Of a DNA stretch of 64,000 nt, positions 9,580 through 18,100 are shown piece after piece. Within the stretch, counting starts at the first letter, position 1; each line of letters opens with the position of its first letter. The translations under genes and the position numbers were made by a program. A model generated the notes under the pieces. That model did no database searches and was not told where the DNA came from. It was given only the letters and a program-made list of their open reading frames with translations. This DNA comes from an uncultured Acetatifactor sp. (GTDB lineage: Bacteria > Bacillota > Clostridia > Lachnospirales > Lachnospiraceae). The DNA lies in NCBI GenBank assembly GCA_944383825.1, contig CALWRA010000002.1, positions 97,259 to 161,258 on the forward strand. The letters run 5' to 3'.

Positions 9580-9608
9580 TTGACAGAATGACAGGGACGG
9601 GATAAAAT
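9580..9608 (+). promoter_or_regulatory. Promoter of the leuS T-box transcript
   Basis: TTGACA (9580-9585), 17-base spacer, TAAAAT (9603-9608). It lies about 30 bases before the T-box stem I begins. The -35 is embedded in an AT-rich inverted repeat (AAGAAAAAT ... AATTTTTCTT, 9554-9581). Confidence 0.8.
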
Positions 9609-9629
9609 AAAGCATAATTTCGTTTCAGT

Positions 9630-9953
9630 ATATGAAAGACAAAGACTGAGAAAAGGAATAGTAGGATTTTCCTTAGCTTTCAGAGAACCGCCGGATGGTG
9701 CAAGGCGGCAGCGGGGAAATTTGAACTGGCCTTTGAGTCCTCATGGTGAAAGCTTGAGCTAACGGATAAGCAAGTAATTTTGAGCGGTTTCATCCCGTTA
9801 CAGGTGAATAAAGTGCACAGATGATGTTTACGGCATTTGAGCGCCTGGATGCAAAGCATGGATTCAGGGAAGAGGATATGAAAACATCTGTTGTGAATTA
9901 GAGTGGTACCACGGAACCAAGCCCTTTCGTCTCTAAATACGAGAGGGCTTTTA
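9630..9953 (+). promoter_or_regulatory. T-box riboswitch (leucine), leuS leader
   Basis: A full T-box leader. The AGTAGG loop-E type motif and AGAGA...GGATGGTGCAAGGCGG stem I distal elements are visible. The specifier region reads GAA-CTG-GCC followed by TTTGAGT, giving CTG (Leu) at 9726-9728. The T-box itself is AGAGTGGTACCACGG around 9899-9914, with the bulge TGGT that would pair with the ACCA end of an uncharged tRNA-Leu. It ends in an intrinsic terminator at 9919-9952. Specifier and discriminator both agree with leucine and with the downstream gene. When uncharged tRNA-Leu binds, the antiterminator forms and leuS is transcribed. Confidence 0.93.
9919..9952 (+). terminator. T-box-controlled terminator before leuS
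   Basis: AAGCCCTTTCGT pairs over 12 positions with ACGAGAGGGCTT (one G-T pair) around an 8-base loop, followed by TTTT. It competes with the antiterminator formed by the T-box sequence just upstream. Confidence 0.9.
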
Positions 9954-10034
9954 TCATTTATGATGATGAGAGTCCCGCAGAAGGTGACTTTTGCTGCCGG
10001 TTCGTGAAATGAATGAAATGCAGGAGGAAAGAAA

Positions 10035-12446
10035 ATGGCTGTAGTTTACAACCACAGAGAAGTTGAGACAAAATGGCAGAAGATCTGGGATGATGAGGAG
10101 GCTTTTAAAACCTCCGACGATTATTCCAAGCCAAAATACTACGCTTTGGTGGAATTTCCCTATCCTTCGGGACAGGGTCTTCATGTAGGGCACCCGAGAC
10201 CTTATACTGCACTGGATATTGTTGCGAGAAAAAGAAGAATGCAGGGATATAATGTGCTGTATCCGATGGGCTGGGACGCTTTTGGACTTCCAACGGAAAA
10301 CTATGCCATAAAGAATCATATCCATCCAAGAATTGTCACCAGGAACAATGTAGAGCGCTTTAAGAGGCAGCTTCATTCTCTGGGATATTCCTTTGACTGG
10401 GAAAGAGAAATCAATACAACGGATCCGGAATATTATAAATGGACACAGTGGATTTTTCTGAAATTGTTTAAGGAGGGGCTGGCCTATAAATCGGAAATGC
10501 CCATCAACTGGTGCATCTCCTGTAAGGTGGGGCTGGCCAATGAGGAAGTGGTGAACGGTGTTTGCGAGCGCTGCGGCTCGGAGGTAGTCAGAAAGGTGAA
10601 AAGCCAGTGGATGCTGAAAATCACCGAGTATGCGGAAAAACTTCTGGAAGGACTTGAGACTGTCGATTATATTGATAGGGTGAAAGTGTCTCAGAAAAAC
10701 TGGATTGGCAAATCCCAGGGAGCGGAGGTGGATTTTGCCTTAACAGGCAAGGAGGAAATGCTGCGGGTTTATACCACAAGGCCGGATACCCTGTTTGGAG
10801 CTACTTATATGGTAGTCTCTCCGGAGCACCCCCTCATAGACAAATATAGGGAAGAGATTCAAAATTGGGATGAAGTGGCGGCATACAGAGAAATGGCCGC
10901 AAGGAAGTCGGATTTTGAGCGTACGGAGCTTGCAAAGGAGAAAACCGGAGTGCAAATCCAGGGAATTACCGCCACCAACCCGGTGAACAATAAAGAGATC
11001 CCCGTCTGGATATCGGACTATGTTCTTATGACCTATGGTACAGGAGCCATAATGGCTGTCCCTGCTCATGATGAAAGAGACTGGGATTTTGCCAAAAAAT
11101 TTCATCTTCCGATTGTGGAAGTAGTGGCAGGAAGTTCTGTCAGCGTACAGGAGGCGGTTTATACGGATGTGGCTTCGGGAACTCTGGTAAATTCCGAATT
11201 CCTGAACGGGCTTTCTGTGGCTCAGGCAAAGGAGAAAATGATTTCCTTTCTGGAAGAAAAGGGAATAGGCCGGCAAAAAACCAATTATAAACTTCGTGAC
11301 TGGGTTTTTTCAAGACAGCGCTACTGGGGAGAACCCATTCCCATAGTGTTCTGCGAAAAATGCGGTTATGTTCCTCTGGATGAGAGCCAGCTTCCGCTGG
11401 AACTTCCGGAGGTGGAAAGCTATATGCCCACCGATAATGGGGAATCTCCGCTGGCCGCAATTACGGATTGGGTAAATACTGAATGCCCCTGCTGTAACGG
11501 CCCGGCCAAAAGAGAAACGGATACTATGCCTCAGTGGGCAGGATCTTCATGGTACTATTTAAGATATACGGATCCGCACAATACGGAGGCGCTTGCAAGT
11601 GAGAAAGCGCTGAAATATTGGCTTCCCGTGGACTGGTATAACGGTGGGATGGAGCATACTACGCTGCATCTGCTTTATTCCAGATTCTGGCACAGATTTC
11701 TCTATGATCAAAAGGTAGTGCCTTGTCCGGAGCCGTATAAGAAGAGAACCAGCCATGGCATGATTCTGGGTTCCAACGGAGAAAAAATGTCAAAGTCCCG
11801 GGGAAATGTAGTAAATCCGGATGATATTGTAATGGATTACGGCGCGGATACGCTGCGCACCTATGAAATGTTTATCGGCGCTTTTGATCTGAGCGCTTCC
11901 TGGTCCGAGGACGGAGTCAAGGGCTGCCGCAGATTTCTGGAAAGGGTATGGAAACTGCAGGACATTTTGGTAGAAGGGGAGGAGTACAGCTCCGAGCTTG
12001 AGACAAAAATTCACCAGACAATTAAAAAGGTAAGCGGAGATTTTGAAAATTTAAAATATAATACTGCAATTGCGGCTATGATGTCCCTGATTAACGAAAT
12101 GTACAAGAAGAACGCCGTTACCAGAGGAGAATGCAGAACCCTTTTGGTGCTTTTAAACCCTGTTGCCCCTCACATTACAGAGGAGCTGTGGCAGAGAATG
12201 GGTTGTGAAGGAAGAATTTATCAGACCTCCTGGCCGGTTTATGATGAGGCGAAGACGGTGGAGGATACTGTTGAAGTGGGAGTACAGGTGAACGGTAAGA
12301 TGAGGACTACCATATTGGTCGCAAAGGATGAGGATCAGAACAGCGTCATAGCCAAGGCAAAGGAAGCGCTGGGCAGCAGGCTGACAGGCGCTGTGGTAAA
12401 GGAAATATATGTTCCCGGACGTATTGTAAATATTGTTGCAAAATAG
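10035..12446 (+). CDS. leuS: Leucyl-tRNA synthetase
   Basis: Class I synthetase charging tRNA-Leu, 803 residues, the normal bacterial length. Domains in order: Rossmann fold with the HIGH-type signature HVGHPRPYT near residue 50, a zinc-like CxxC module (CISCKVG...CERCGSE, about 165-185), the CP1 editing domain ([12 protein letters not shown] and [14 protein letters not shown]), a second cysteine module (FCEKCGY...[10 protein letters not shown]), the KMSKS loop [10 protein letters not shown] near residue 580, and the anticodon and C-terminal domains. The start ATG follows AGGAGGAAAGAAA. Expression is set by the leucine T-box in its leader. Confidence 0.98.
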   Translation: MAVVYNHREVETKWQKIWDDEEAFKTSDDYSKPKYYALVEFPYPSGQGLHVGHPRPYTALDIVARKRRMQGYNVLYPMGWDAFGLPTENYAIKNHIHPRIVTRNNVERFKRQLHSLGYSFDWEREINTTDPEYYKWTQWIFLKLFKEGLAYKSEMPINWCISCKVGLANEEVVNGVCERCGSEVVRKVKSQWMLKITEYAEKLLEGLETVDYIDRVKVSQKNWIGKSQGAEVDFALTGKEEMLRVYTTRPDTLFGATYMVVSPEHPLIDKYREEIQNWDEVAAYREMAARKSDFERTELAKEKTGVQIQGITATNPVNNKEIPVWISDYVLMTYGTGAIMAVPAHDERDWDFAKKFHLPIVEVVAGSSVSVQEAVYTDVASGTLVNSEFLNGLSVAQAKEKMISFLEEKGIGRQKTNYKLRDWVFSRQRYWGEPIPIVFCEKCGYVPLDESQLPLELPEVESYMPTDNGESPLAAITDWVNTECPCCNGPAKRETDTMPQWAGSSWYYLRYTDPHNTEALASEKALKYWLPVDWYNGGMEHTTLHLLYSRFWHRFLYDQKVVPCPEPYKKRTSHGMILGSNGEKMSKSRGNVVNPDDIVMDYGADTLRTYEMFIGAFDLSASWSEDGVKGCRRFLERVWKLQDILVEGEEYSSELETKIHQTIKKVSGDFENLKYNTAIAAMMSLINEMYKKNAVTRGECRTLLVLLNPVAPHITEELWQRMGCEGRIYQTSWPVYDEAKTVEDTVEVGVQVNGKMRTTILVAKDEDQNSVIAKAKEALGSRLTGAVVKEIYVPGRIVNIVAK

Positions 12447-12513
12447 CCTGCGGAGCATATAAATGGAATCAGAAATCTGAAAGAAACAAAATGGAATAAA
12501 ATAGTGAGGGATG

Positions 12514-12561
12514 GCCGGAGAACCTGCAGAGGCAAAAGCTGCCAAATGCTTTTTCTCCGGC
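12514..12561. terminator. Putative hairpin between leuS and the convergent gene
   Basis: GCCGGAGAA pairs with TTCTCCGGC across a loop of about 30 bases, between two convergent genes. On the plus strand a T-rich stretch (ATCTTTTTTCC) follows 10 bases later. It probably ends leuS transcription; position is accurate to a few bases. Confidence 0.5.
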
Positions 12562-12567
12562 TGAATA

Positions 12568-12852
12568 CTATCTTTTTTCCCGGCTTTTTTCCAATATTTT
12601 ATTGATTTGTTCCAGCTCCGCCTCAGTGCTGTGCTTTTTAATTGCTGCAATTGCAGCGTTCATTTCCTGTTGGGTAAAGGTCAGTTTTTCCTGTCTGGCT
12701 TTTTTCATCATAGGGAGGAGCAGCGCCATCATTTCCTTCTGGCTTTTTCCATGCCCTTCAGCGAACATTTTGCCCAGAAAATCCAGCTTGTTCTGGGGAA
12801 TATCTTTTACAAGGTCGTCCTGCATCCAGGCAGGCTTTTTTCTTTCATCCAT
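12568..12852 (-). CDS. Conserved-looking hypothetical protein, 94 residues
   Basis: I do not recognise a named domain. The protein is small, charged and mostly helical in appearance, with a methionine-rich stretch in the middle (MMALLLPMMKKA, residues 40-51) and a C-terminal predicted coiled helix (EAELEQINKILEKSREKR). The ATG at 12852 is preceded by GGAGGAAATTGT, which fixes the start; a longer in-frame start 10 codons upstream has no ribosome site. There is no signal peptide or membrane segment. It lies 54 bases downstream of another methionine-rich hypothetical gene on the same strand, so the two probably form a two-gene operon. Confidence 0.7.
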   Translation of the reverse strand: MDERKKPAWMQDDLVKDIPQNKLDFLGKMFAEGHGKSQKEMMALLLPMMKKARQEKLTFTQQEMNAAIAAIKKHSTEAELEQINKILEKSREKR

Positions 12853-12906
12853 ACAATTTCCTCCTCGGATCATTCTTGACAATAAGAAGCGTGCAGAGCG
12901 TAATTT

Positions 12907-13395
12907 CTATTGTAAGTTTTGAAACAGACTCATCAGCTGCGACAAATCCATTTGGCCCTCCTGTGCTTTTCCCTTTCCCATAAGACCGGAGAGCATTTCT
13001 GAGGCATCACCCTGGAAAGGATTTTCGCCTTCCGGGAAAAGCTCTTTCATCATTTGCATCATCTCCATCATTTCCTGCATGCCGGCAAGATTTTGAAACA
13101 TATTTTTCATGCTTTGAAGCTGTTCTTTTTCTCTGGGAACACAATAGGGAAGCATTTCATCACAAAGTCTGGAGCCATCAAATTTATCCTCTCGGGGCAG
13201 TCCTGCCAGGGAAGCGCCCGGATACTTACGGAAAAAGGAAAGCGTATATTGCAGCTCCATCCACTTGATATAGACCGCCATGCTTTTTTGGGCGGCGGGA
13301 TCCAGATAAGAAGTCAAAACCTTCAGCATTTGGAGATGATTGGTTGTAAACAGCGTATCAAATGCCATGACCTTATCCTGTCCCTTTTCGTCCAT
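12907..13395 (-). CDS. Hypothetical methionine-rich protein, 162 residues
   Basis: No family recognised with certainty. The N-terminal half (FDTLFTTNHLQMLKVLTSYLD to YTLSFFRKYPG) looks like a compact helical domain. Residues 95-120 are unusually methionine-rich (AGMQEMMEMMQMMKELFP), and the tail is Gln/Gly/Leu-rich (MDLSQLMSLFQNLQ). There is no signal peptide or transmembrane segment, so it is probably cytoplasmic. The start ATG follows AGGAGGCGGCT. It precedes the 94-residue gene, which shares the repeated-Met helical character. A role in sporulation or spore-coat assembly is possible from its neighbour, the Cys-rich protein, but this is only a guess. Confidence 0.72.
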   Translation of the reverse strand: MDEKGQDKVMAFDTLFTTNHLQMLKVLTSYLDPAAQKSMAVYIKWMELQYTLSFFRKYPGASLAGLPREDKFDGSRLCDEMLPYCVPREKEQLQSMKNMFQNLAGMQEMMEMMQMMKELFPEGENPFQGDASEMLSGLMGKGKAQEGQMDLSQLMSLFQNLQ

Positions 13396-13440
13396 AGCCG
13401 CCTCCTGAATGGTATTTTTACATCCTATGAAGCTTTCTTT

Positions 13441-13470
13441 AAAAATAGGCCCCCTGGGGGGCCTATTTTA
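13441..13470. terminator. Strong GC-core hairpin terminator
   Basis: AAAATAGGCCCCC pairs with GGGGGCCTATTTT over 13 bases with a two-base centre, giving runs of A and T on both sides. It terminates the Cys-rich gene on the minus strand, just before the next minus-strand gene. Confidence 0.88.
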
Positions 13471-13490
13471 GAAAATTAAAGATTGCAGAA

Positions 13491-13754
13491 TCAGCAGCAG
13501 GAAGAACCACAGCCACAGCCATTACCGTTGCCGTTGCCGCAGAAGCAGGAAAGGAGCAGGATCCAGATCAACCATTCGCAGCAGTCATTGTTGTTGCCGC
13601 CCATGATGCCGTTGCCACAGCCGTTTCCACACCCATTGCCGCCGCAGCAGAATAACAGAAGAATAATCCAAATACAGCTTCCAAAGCCGCTGTTGTTTGC
13701 GCAGCCGCAGGAATTGTTTGCACAGCCGCAATTAGTAGCAGTCAAATCGCTCAT
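13491..13754 (-). CDS. Small cysteine/glycine/asparagine-rich protein
   Basis: An 87-residue protein with 17 cysteines (about 20 percent). It opens with a tandem repeat (NCGCANNS, SCGCANNS). Two very hydrophobic segments follow (IWIILLLF and EWLIWILLLS), each capped by Cys-Cys, and are separated by GNGCGNGCGNG and NNND linkers. It ends in GNGCGCGSSCC. The start is well supported: ATGAGC follows GGAGGAAAAAA, and a strong terminator follows the stop. Similar proteins in Clostridia are often given the uninformative label 'chorion class high-cysteine protein'. It has no known biochemical function. A structural spore-layer or membrane role, cross-linked by disulfides, is conceivable but not shown. 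Confidence 0.78.
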   Translation of the reverse strand: MSDLTATNCGCANNSCGCANNSGFGSCIWIILLLFCCGGNGCGNGCGNGIMGGNNNDCCEWLIWILLLSCFCGNGNGNGCGCGSSCC

Positions 13755-13868
13755 TTTTTTCCTCCAGGTTTTATTTATGGTTTATTCTATGCACTATGGC
13801 ATGTCAATGTTTCTATCGCTTTCGGCATATTTTTTTTATAATGTTGCTACAATATGTGGATTAAGGTC

Positions 13869-13896
13869 TTGCATTAATTTCAACATATAGTAAAAT
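13869..13896 (+). promoter_or_regulatory. Promoter of the sortase/surface-protein genes
   Basis: TTGCAT (13869-13874), 16-base spacer, TAAAAT (13891-13896), 45 bases before the sortase start. The -10 lies between the arms of a perfect inverted repeat (ATTTCAAC/GTTGAAAT). Confidence 0.55.
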
Positions 13897-13908
13897 AGTA
13901 GTTGAAAT
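13877..13908. promoter_or_regulatory. Inverted repeat around the sortase -10 box
   Basis: ATTTCAAC at 13877-13884 and its exact complement GTTGAAAT at 13901-13908, separated by 16 bases that contain the -10 box. It could be an operator for an unknown regulator or a 5' hairpin in the transcript. Confidence 0.4.
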
Positions 13909-13941
13909 ACATTGTAGGGAGCTTGCGTATAGGAAAGTATT

Positions 13942-15114
13942 ATGGCACAGAAAACATATATTGTAGAGGGCAGGCAGTTCCGTACGGAGGCAGATTACCG
14001 GCGGGCTGTTCATGACAGAGAGCTGATAGAACGACTGCGCAGAGAGGCGGCCGGGCATGATAAAAAGAAGCTGGAACAGCTTTATTCTGACATAAGGAAT
14101 GGCAAATACAAATTTTTAACGCTTTTGGGGCAGGATTTCACGGATGAGGTGGAGGAGCTTCTCCGGAAAAAGACTGCCAAAGGAGGCGGTCAAAGAAAAA
14201 GCGCCGGTTCTAAAGAGGGAAGGAGGGAAGGAAAGAAGAGCGGGCCAAAAATAATAACGAAAAAGGAGACGAAAAATGAACAGAAGCTAGAGGCATTTGT
14301 CCAGGAAGAGCTCAAAAAGAGAGAAAAGCGCAGGAGGCTGATGATTGCAGGCTGCCTTGCAGTGGCCGTGGGCTGTATAGGTTATTTTTGTATGTATTCA
14401 TATTATGATTATCGAGCAAGAGCTACCTATAGTGAGCTGAGCGCGCTGAAGGAGAAGCCGGTGCTTGCATCCGCTAATGAATCTCCTGTAATTCATTATA
14501 CGCTGGATGGGGAAACGGAAGCCCGGGAAGTGCTGGACGAATATAAAAATTTATTAAATAAAAATAAAAGGCTAATCGGATGGATAAAAATTGACGATAC
14601 AAGTATAGATTACCCTGTAATGCAGACCTCGGACAATGAATATTATCTGGATCACAACATTAACCAGGAATATGACAAAAACGGTTCAATTTTTATGGAC
14701 AAGGACTGTGATGTGCTAAAGCCAAGCACGAATCTGATTTTATATGGACATCATATGAAAAACGGACAGATGTTCGGCGATCTTGATCTGTACAGCAGCG
14801 AGGAATATTTTAAAGAGCATCGTTACATTCAGTTTGATACCATTTACGAAAAGGGAACCTGGGAGGTCATGTATGTCTTCCGGTCCAGGGTATACAGTGA
14901 AGAAGAGATTGTCTTCAAGTATTATCAGTTTATAGACGCGCTGAGCGAACAGGAATTTAATTCCAATATGCAGGAGATGGCAGCGATGTCGCTGTACGAT
15001 ACCGGTGTCACTGCTCAGTATGGCGACAGACTGCTGACTCTTTCCACCTGCGATTATCAGGAAGCGGATGGAAGATTTGTAGTCGTAGCCAAAAAAGTCA
15101 GTGAGGAAGGTTAG
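13942..15114 (+). CDS. srtB: Class B sortase
   Basis: A membrane-bound cysteine transpeptidase that links surface proteins to peptidoglycan; 390 residues. The N-terminal 130 residues are cytoplasmic, basic and partly coiled, longer than in the typical SrtB of about 240 residues. A single membrane anchor follows (LMIAGCLAVAVGCIGYFCMYSYY, about 133-155), then the SrtB catalytic domain. Its active residues are visible: His in LYGHHMKNGQMFG, Cys in LTLSTCDYQ and Arg in DGRFVVVAKK. The gene ends 17 bases before a large protein carrying a TPQTG sorting signal, which is its obvious substrate. The long basic N-terminal extension is the notable feature. Confidence 0.93.
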   Translation: MAQKTYIVEGRQFRTEADYRRAVHDRELIERLRREAAGHDKKKLEQLYSDIRNGKYKFLTLLGQDFTDEVEELLRKKTAKGGGQRKSAGSKEGRREGKKSGPKIITKKETKNEQKLEAFVQEELKKREKRRRLMIAGCLAVAVGCIGYFCMYSYYDYRARATYSELSALKEKPVLASANESPVIHYTLDGETEAREVLDEYKNLLNKNKRLIGWIKIDDTSIDYPVMQTSDNEYYLDHNINQEYDKNGSIFMDKDCDVLKPSTNLILYGHHMKNGQMFGDLDLYSSEEYFKEHRYIQFDTIYEKGTWEVMYVFRSRVYSEEEIVFKYYQFIDALSEQEFNSNMQEMAAMSLYDTGVTAQYGDRLLTLSTCDYQEADGRFVVVAKKVSEEG

Positions 15115-15131
15115 CAAAGGAGTAGACGAAA

Positions 15132-18100
15132 ATGATGAAGGTGAAAAAGAAGACCAGGAGATTAAAAAAGACGGTCAGGAAGACGCTGGGGACGTTGTTT
15201 CTGATCTCGGCGCTGATTGTAGCCGCCATACCGGTGGAAAATCTGCAGGCGTATGACGCTAACGGAGCCCCGATTCTGCCTTTGATTGTAACGGACGACG
15301 GCAGCAATATTCCTACGGTTGGACCGAGTGATAAGATATACACCACAGGGGATGGGCGTTTCCAATTTGCCTATGTGAACGCTCCGGGTAATCCGACTGA
15401 AAAGATCGCCGTAATAGTGGGCTATTCACAGGTGGGCAGTCTGCAAGGGGATACGCTTACCATACCAGACACAGTGGACGTATATGATAAATTTACGGAC
15501 ACCAACGGTACATATAGAGGCTACGCCGCAGTAAATGGCGATGGAGACTTTCTGTATTATAACAAGCCGGATATTCAGTATGGACCGGATGGTGCGGAAA
15601 CAGGCCGTACGGATCACTTTTATGTATGCTATTACGATACTTACAATGATTGGGGCAGTATTGCTTCTTCCAGCCTTTACATTAAGACCAATCCAGCCGG
15701 AAGTGATACGGACACTTCTGCTTTTACGCAGACTGTCAATCCCAGTCAGTGGAGACTTTCTCAGATCACGGTTGCCTATATCGGCAATCAGAGAGTTGTT
15801 CAATCGGCTGTAAGCGGCAATAATCAGGACTGGACAGTGGAGAATGTGAACAGTACCTCTAAGAACGGCGTTTTTTCCGGAAACGGCAGCATAATTCACC
15901 TGGTTGTGGGAGAAAATCTTCAGGGAATTGGAAATTATGCATTCTATAACTGTACGGCAATGCAGTCCATTACATTGGGTAACGGTCTGACCACCATCGG
16001 GAATGGCGCCTTTGAAAACTGCGTCAACATAAAGGATATTAATCTGCAGCCCAACTCCAATATTCAGACCATTGGAGACCATGCATTCTATAATTGCACC
16101 GGTCTGACTTCCTTTAATATGCCGATTAATGTGTTGAGAGTGGGGGATTACGCCTTTGCAGGCTGTACGGCTCTTGAAACCATAGATCTGGACGGCTATG
16201 AGGGACAGCTTCAGAATGTGGTGCTTCAGGAGATCGGAAGAGGCGTATTCAGGGGATGCCGTTCTCTGAAGGGCGTTGCCTTTCATGAAAACTGGACTGC
16301 GGATCTGCCGGCATCGATTTTTGAAGGCTGTACCAGTCTGGGATACATTACCTTCCCCGGCGGAAACGCTAATTTGACCTTTTCTCCGGCTGGAGGAGGA
16401 ACTGACAGTCACAACCTGACCTTCACTATGGAGGATTTTAAGAACACTGTTCCGGAGTCGTTTTATTTCGAAAGCATATCGGATGGAGACACTCATGATC
16501 TGTGCCGTGCCAATGGCTTTGCTTTTAAATATTACGGACAGGATATTTATGAGATAATTCTTACTGATGGAGCCAATGGATCGGCCATGTTTCAGGTGAA
16601 TTCTTCCAACCAGCTCATCCAATGCGTGATCAACGGCATGAAGGATATTCCTATTCCCGGCACCATTGGGCCTTACCAGATTACGGAGATTTATTCTTCG
16701 AGCTTTCAGAATAACGCAGATTTGGAGAGAATTACCATTCCTTCGTCCATTACGGTGATTGGGGCGGATGCCTTTAAGGGCTGCTATAAGCTGGAGGAAG
16801 TGATTTTTGAGGAGCCCATTAATATTACCACAATCGGCAGCAACGCCTTCCAGACCCAGGATGTTCTGCCGGGATTGGAAGGGGCTCTGAGCCAGACGCC
16901 GAGACTGACCTTTACGGGGACCATTTCACCTGACAGCGTACCTTTTCAGTATGCAATGGATCCCAGCTCCAATATTAATAAGGGCACCCAGCCGGTAACC
17001 TACATAGAATACTACAGCGGCTGGCCTACGAATCTTGTGGTACAGTATAATCCTTCAACTGACAGCAACGAGCTGATAAATTATCCCACCATGAAGGATT
17101 TGGATTCCTACACGGTGGATTCCTTCCCGTATGCGACGGCGGAACTGGCCCAGACCGCCAAAAACGCTGCGAACAAATTTATCCGGGATAATAATGGCAC
17201 CGATTATACCTTGGATGCAGGCATACAATCCGAGGCCATTACCCAGGATGAACAGGCAATTTTGGATGCGGTGCTGAGCCTGCGGATTCCAAACGGCGTG
17301 GAATCCGTGAAAGATCAATTGTTCAAAGGCAAGGAGGCGGATGATCTTAACTGGGCCAAGGATCATTGGAAGGATCTGGACTGGAACAATATGACGTCTG
17401 ATCAGATGCCTCTACAGAAATCCATTACTACGGAAGGACTGGCGGAAATACCAGCCCAGATGTTTGAGGGATGCGTCAACCTAACCAGTGTCAGCATTCT
17501 TGGAAACACCACAAAAATTGGAGACTACGCGTTTGATGGGTGCACTTATCTGAGCTCGGTGACCATTTCTCCCACAGTGAGTGAGATGGGACTGCGGCCC
17601 TTCAGAGGCTGTTCTCAGCTGATAGACGTAGATTTTCAGGGAAGCCCCAATTTTACCTGCGAAAGGTCTATTATTTACGGACTTACGGATGGAGTAAAAA
17701 GCAGTATTGTGCAATGTCTGGAATCCAGAGGCAACGGCAGGGTCAACGGCAGCTATAATGGAAAGGTGGATGCCGTGGAGCTTGCGGGAGTCACCTCGGT
17801 GGCTAATGAAGCTTTTATGGATGCGGCAAATGTAACCAGTATAGATTTCAGTGACAGCAGAATTACAAGAGTTCCGCCTTACGCATTTGCGGAAACAAGC
17901 AATTTGTATTCGGTAACACTTCCGGCCACAGTTCAAAGCATTGCTGAGCATGCCTTTTTAAACAGCGGAGTGCAGGCGGTTTATATTCCCGGCTCGGTGA
18001 GCTACATCGACAATACTGCGTTTGGAGATGATAATGGGGAGAATATTTCGTCCAATCTGACAATTTACTGTCCGGATGACAGCGTGGCTGCTATTTTTGC

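Noticed and set aside
9554..9581. Inverted repeat AAGAAAAAT/AATTTTTCTT after the EF-G-like gene as a terminator
   Set aside because: The stem is almost entirely A-T and overlaps the leuS -35 box. It may be a weak hairpin but is not a convincing terminator.
13483..13890. Plus-strand frame rich in Gln, Pro and Leu opposite the Cys-rich gene
   Set aside because: It is the reverse image of the Gly/Cys/Asn repeats on the minus strand. It has no ribosome site, and it runs over the minus-strand promoter region.
15426..16622. 398-codon minus-strand open frame inside the giant LRR gene
   Set aside because: A shadow of the repetitive LRR coding sequence. There is no ribosome site or domain, and the plus-strand protein is unmistakable.
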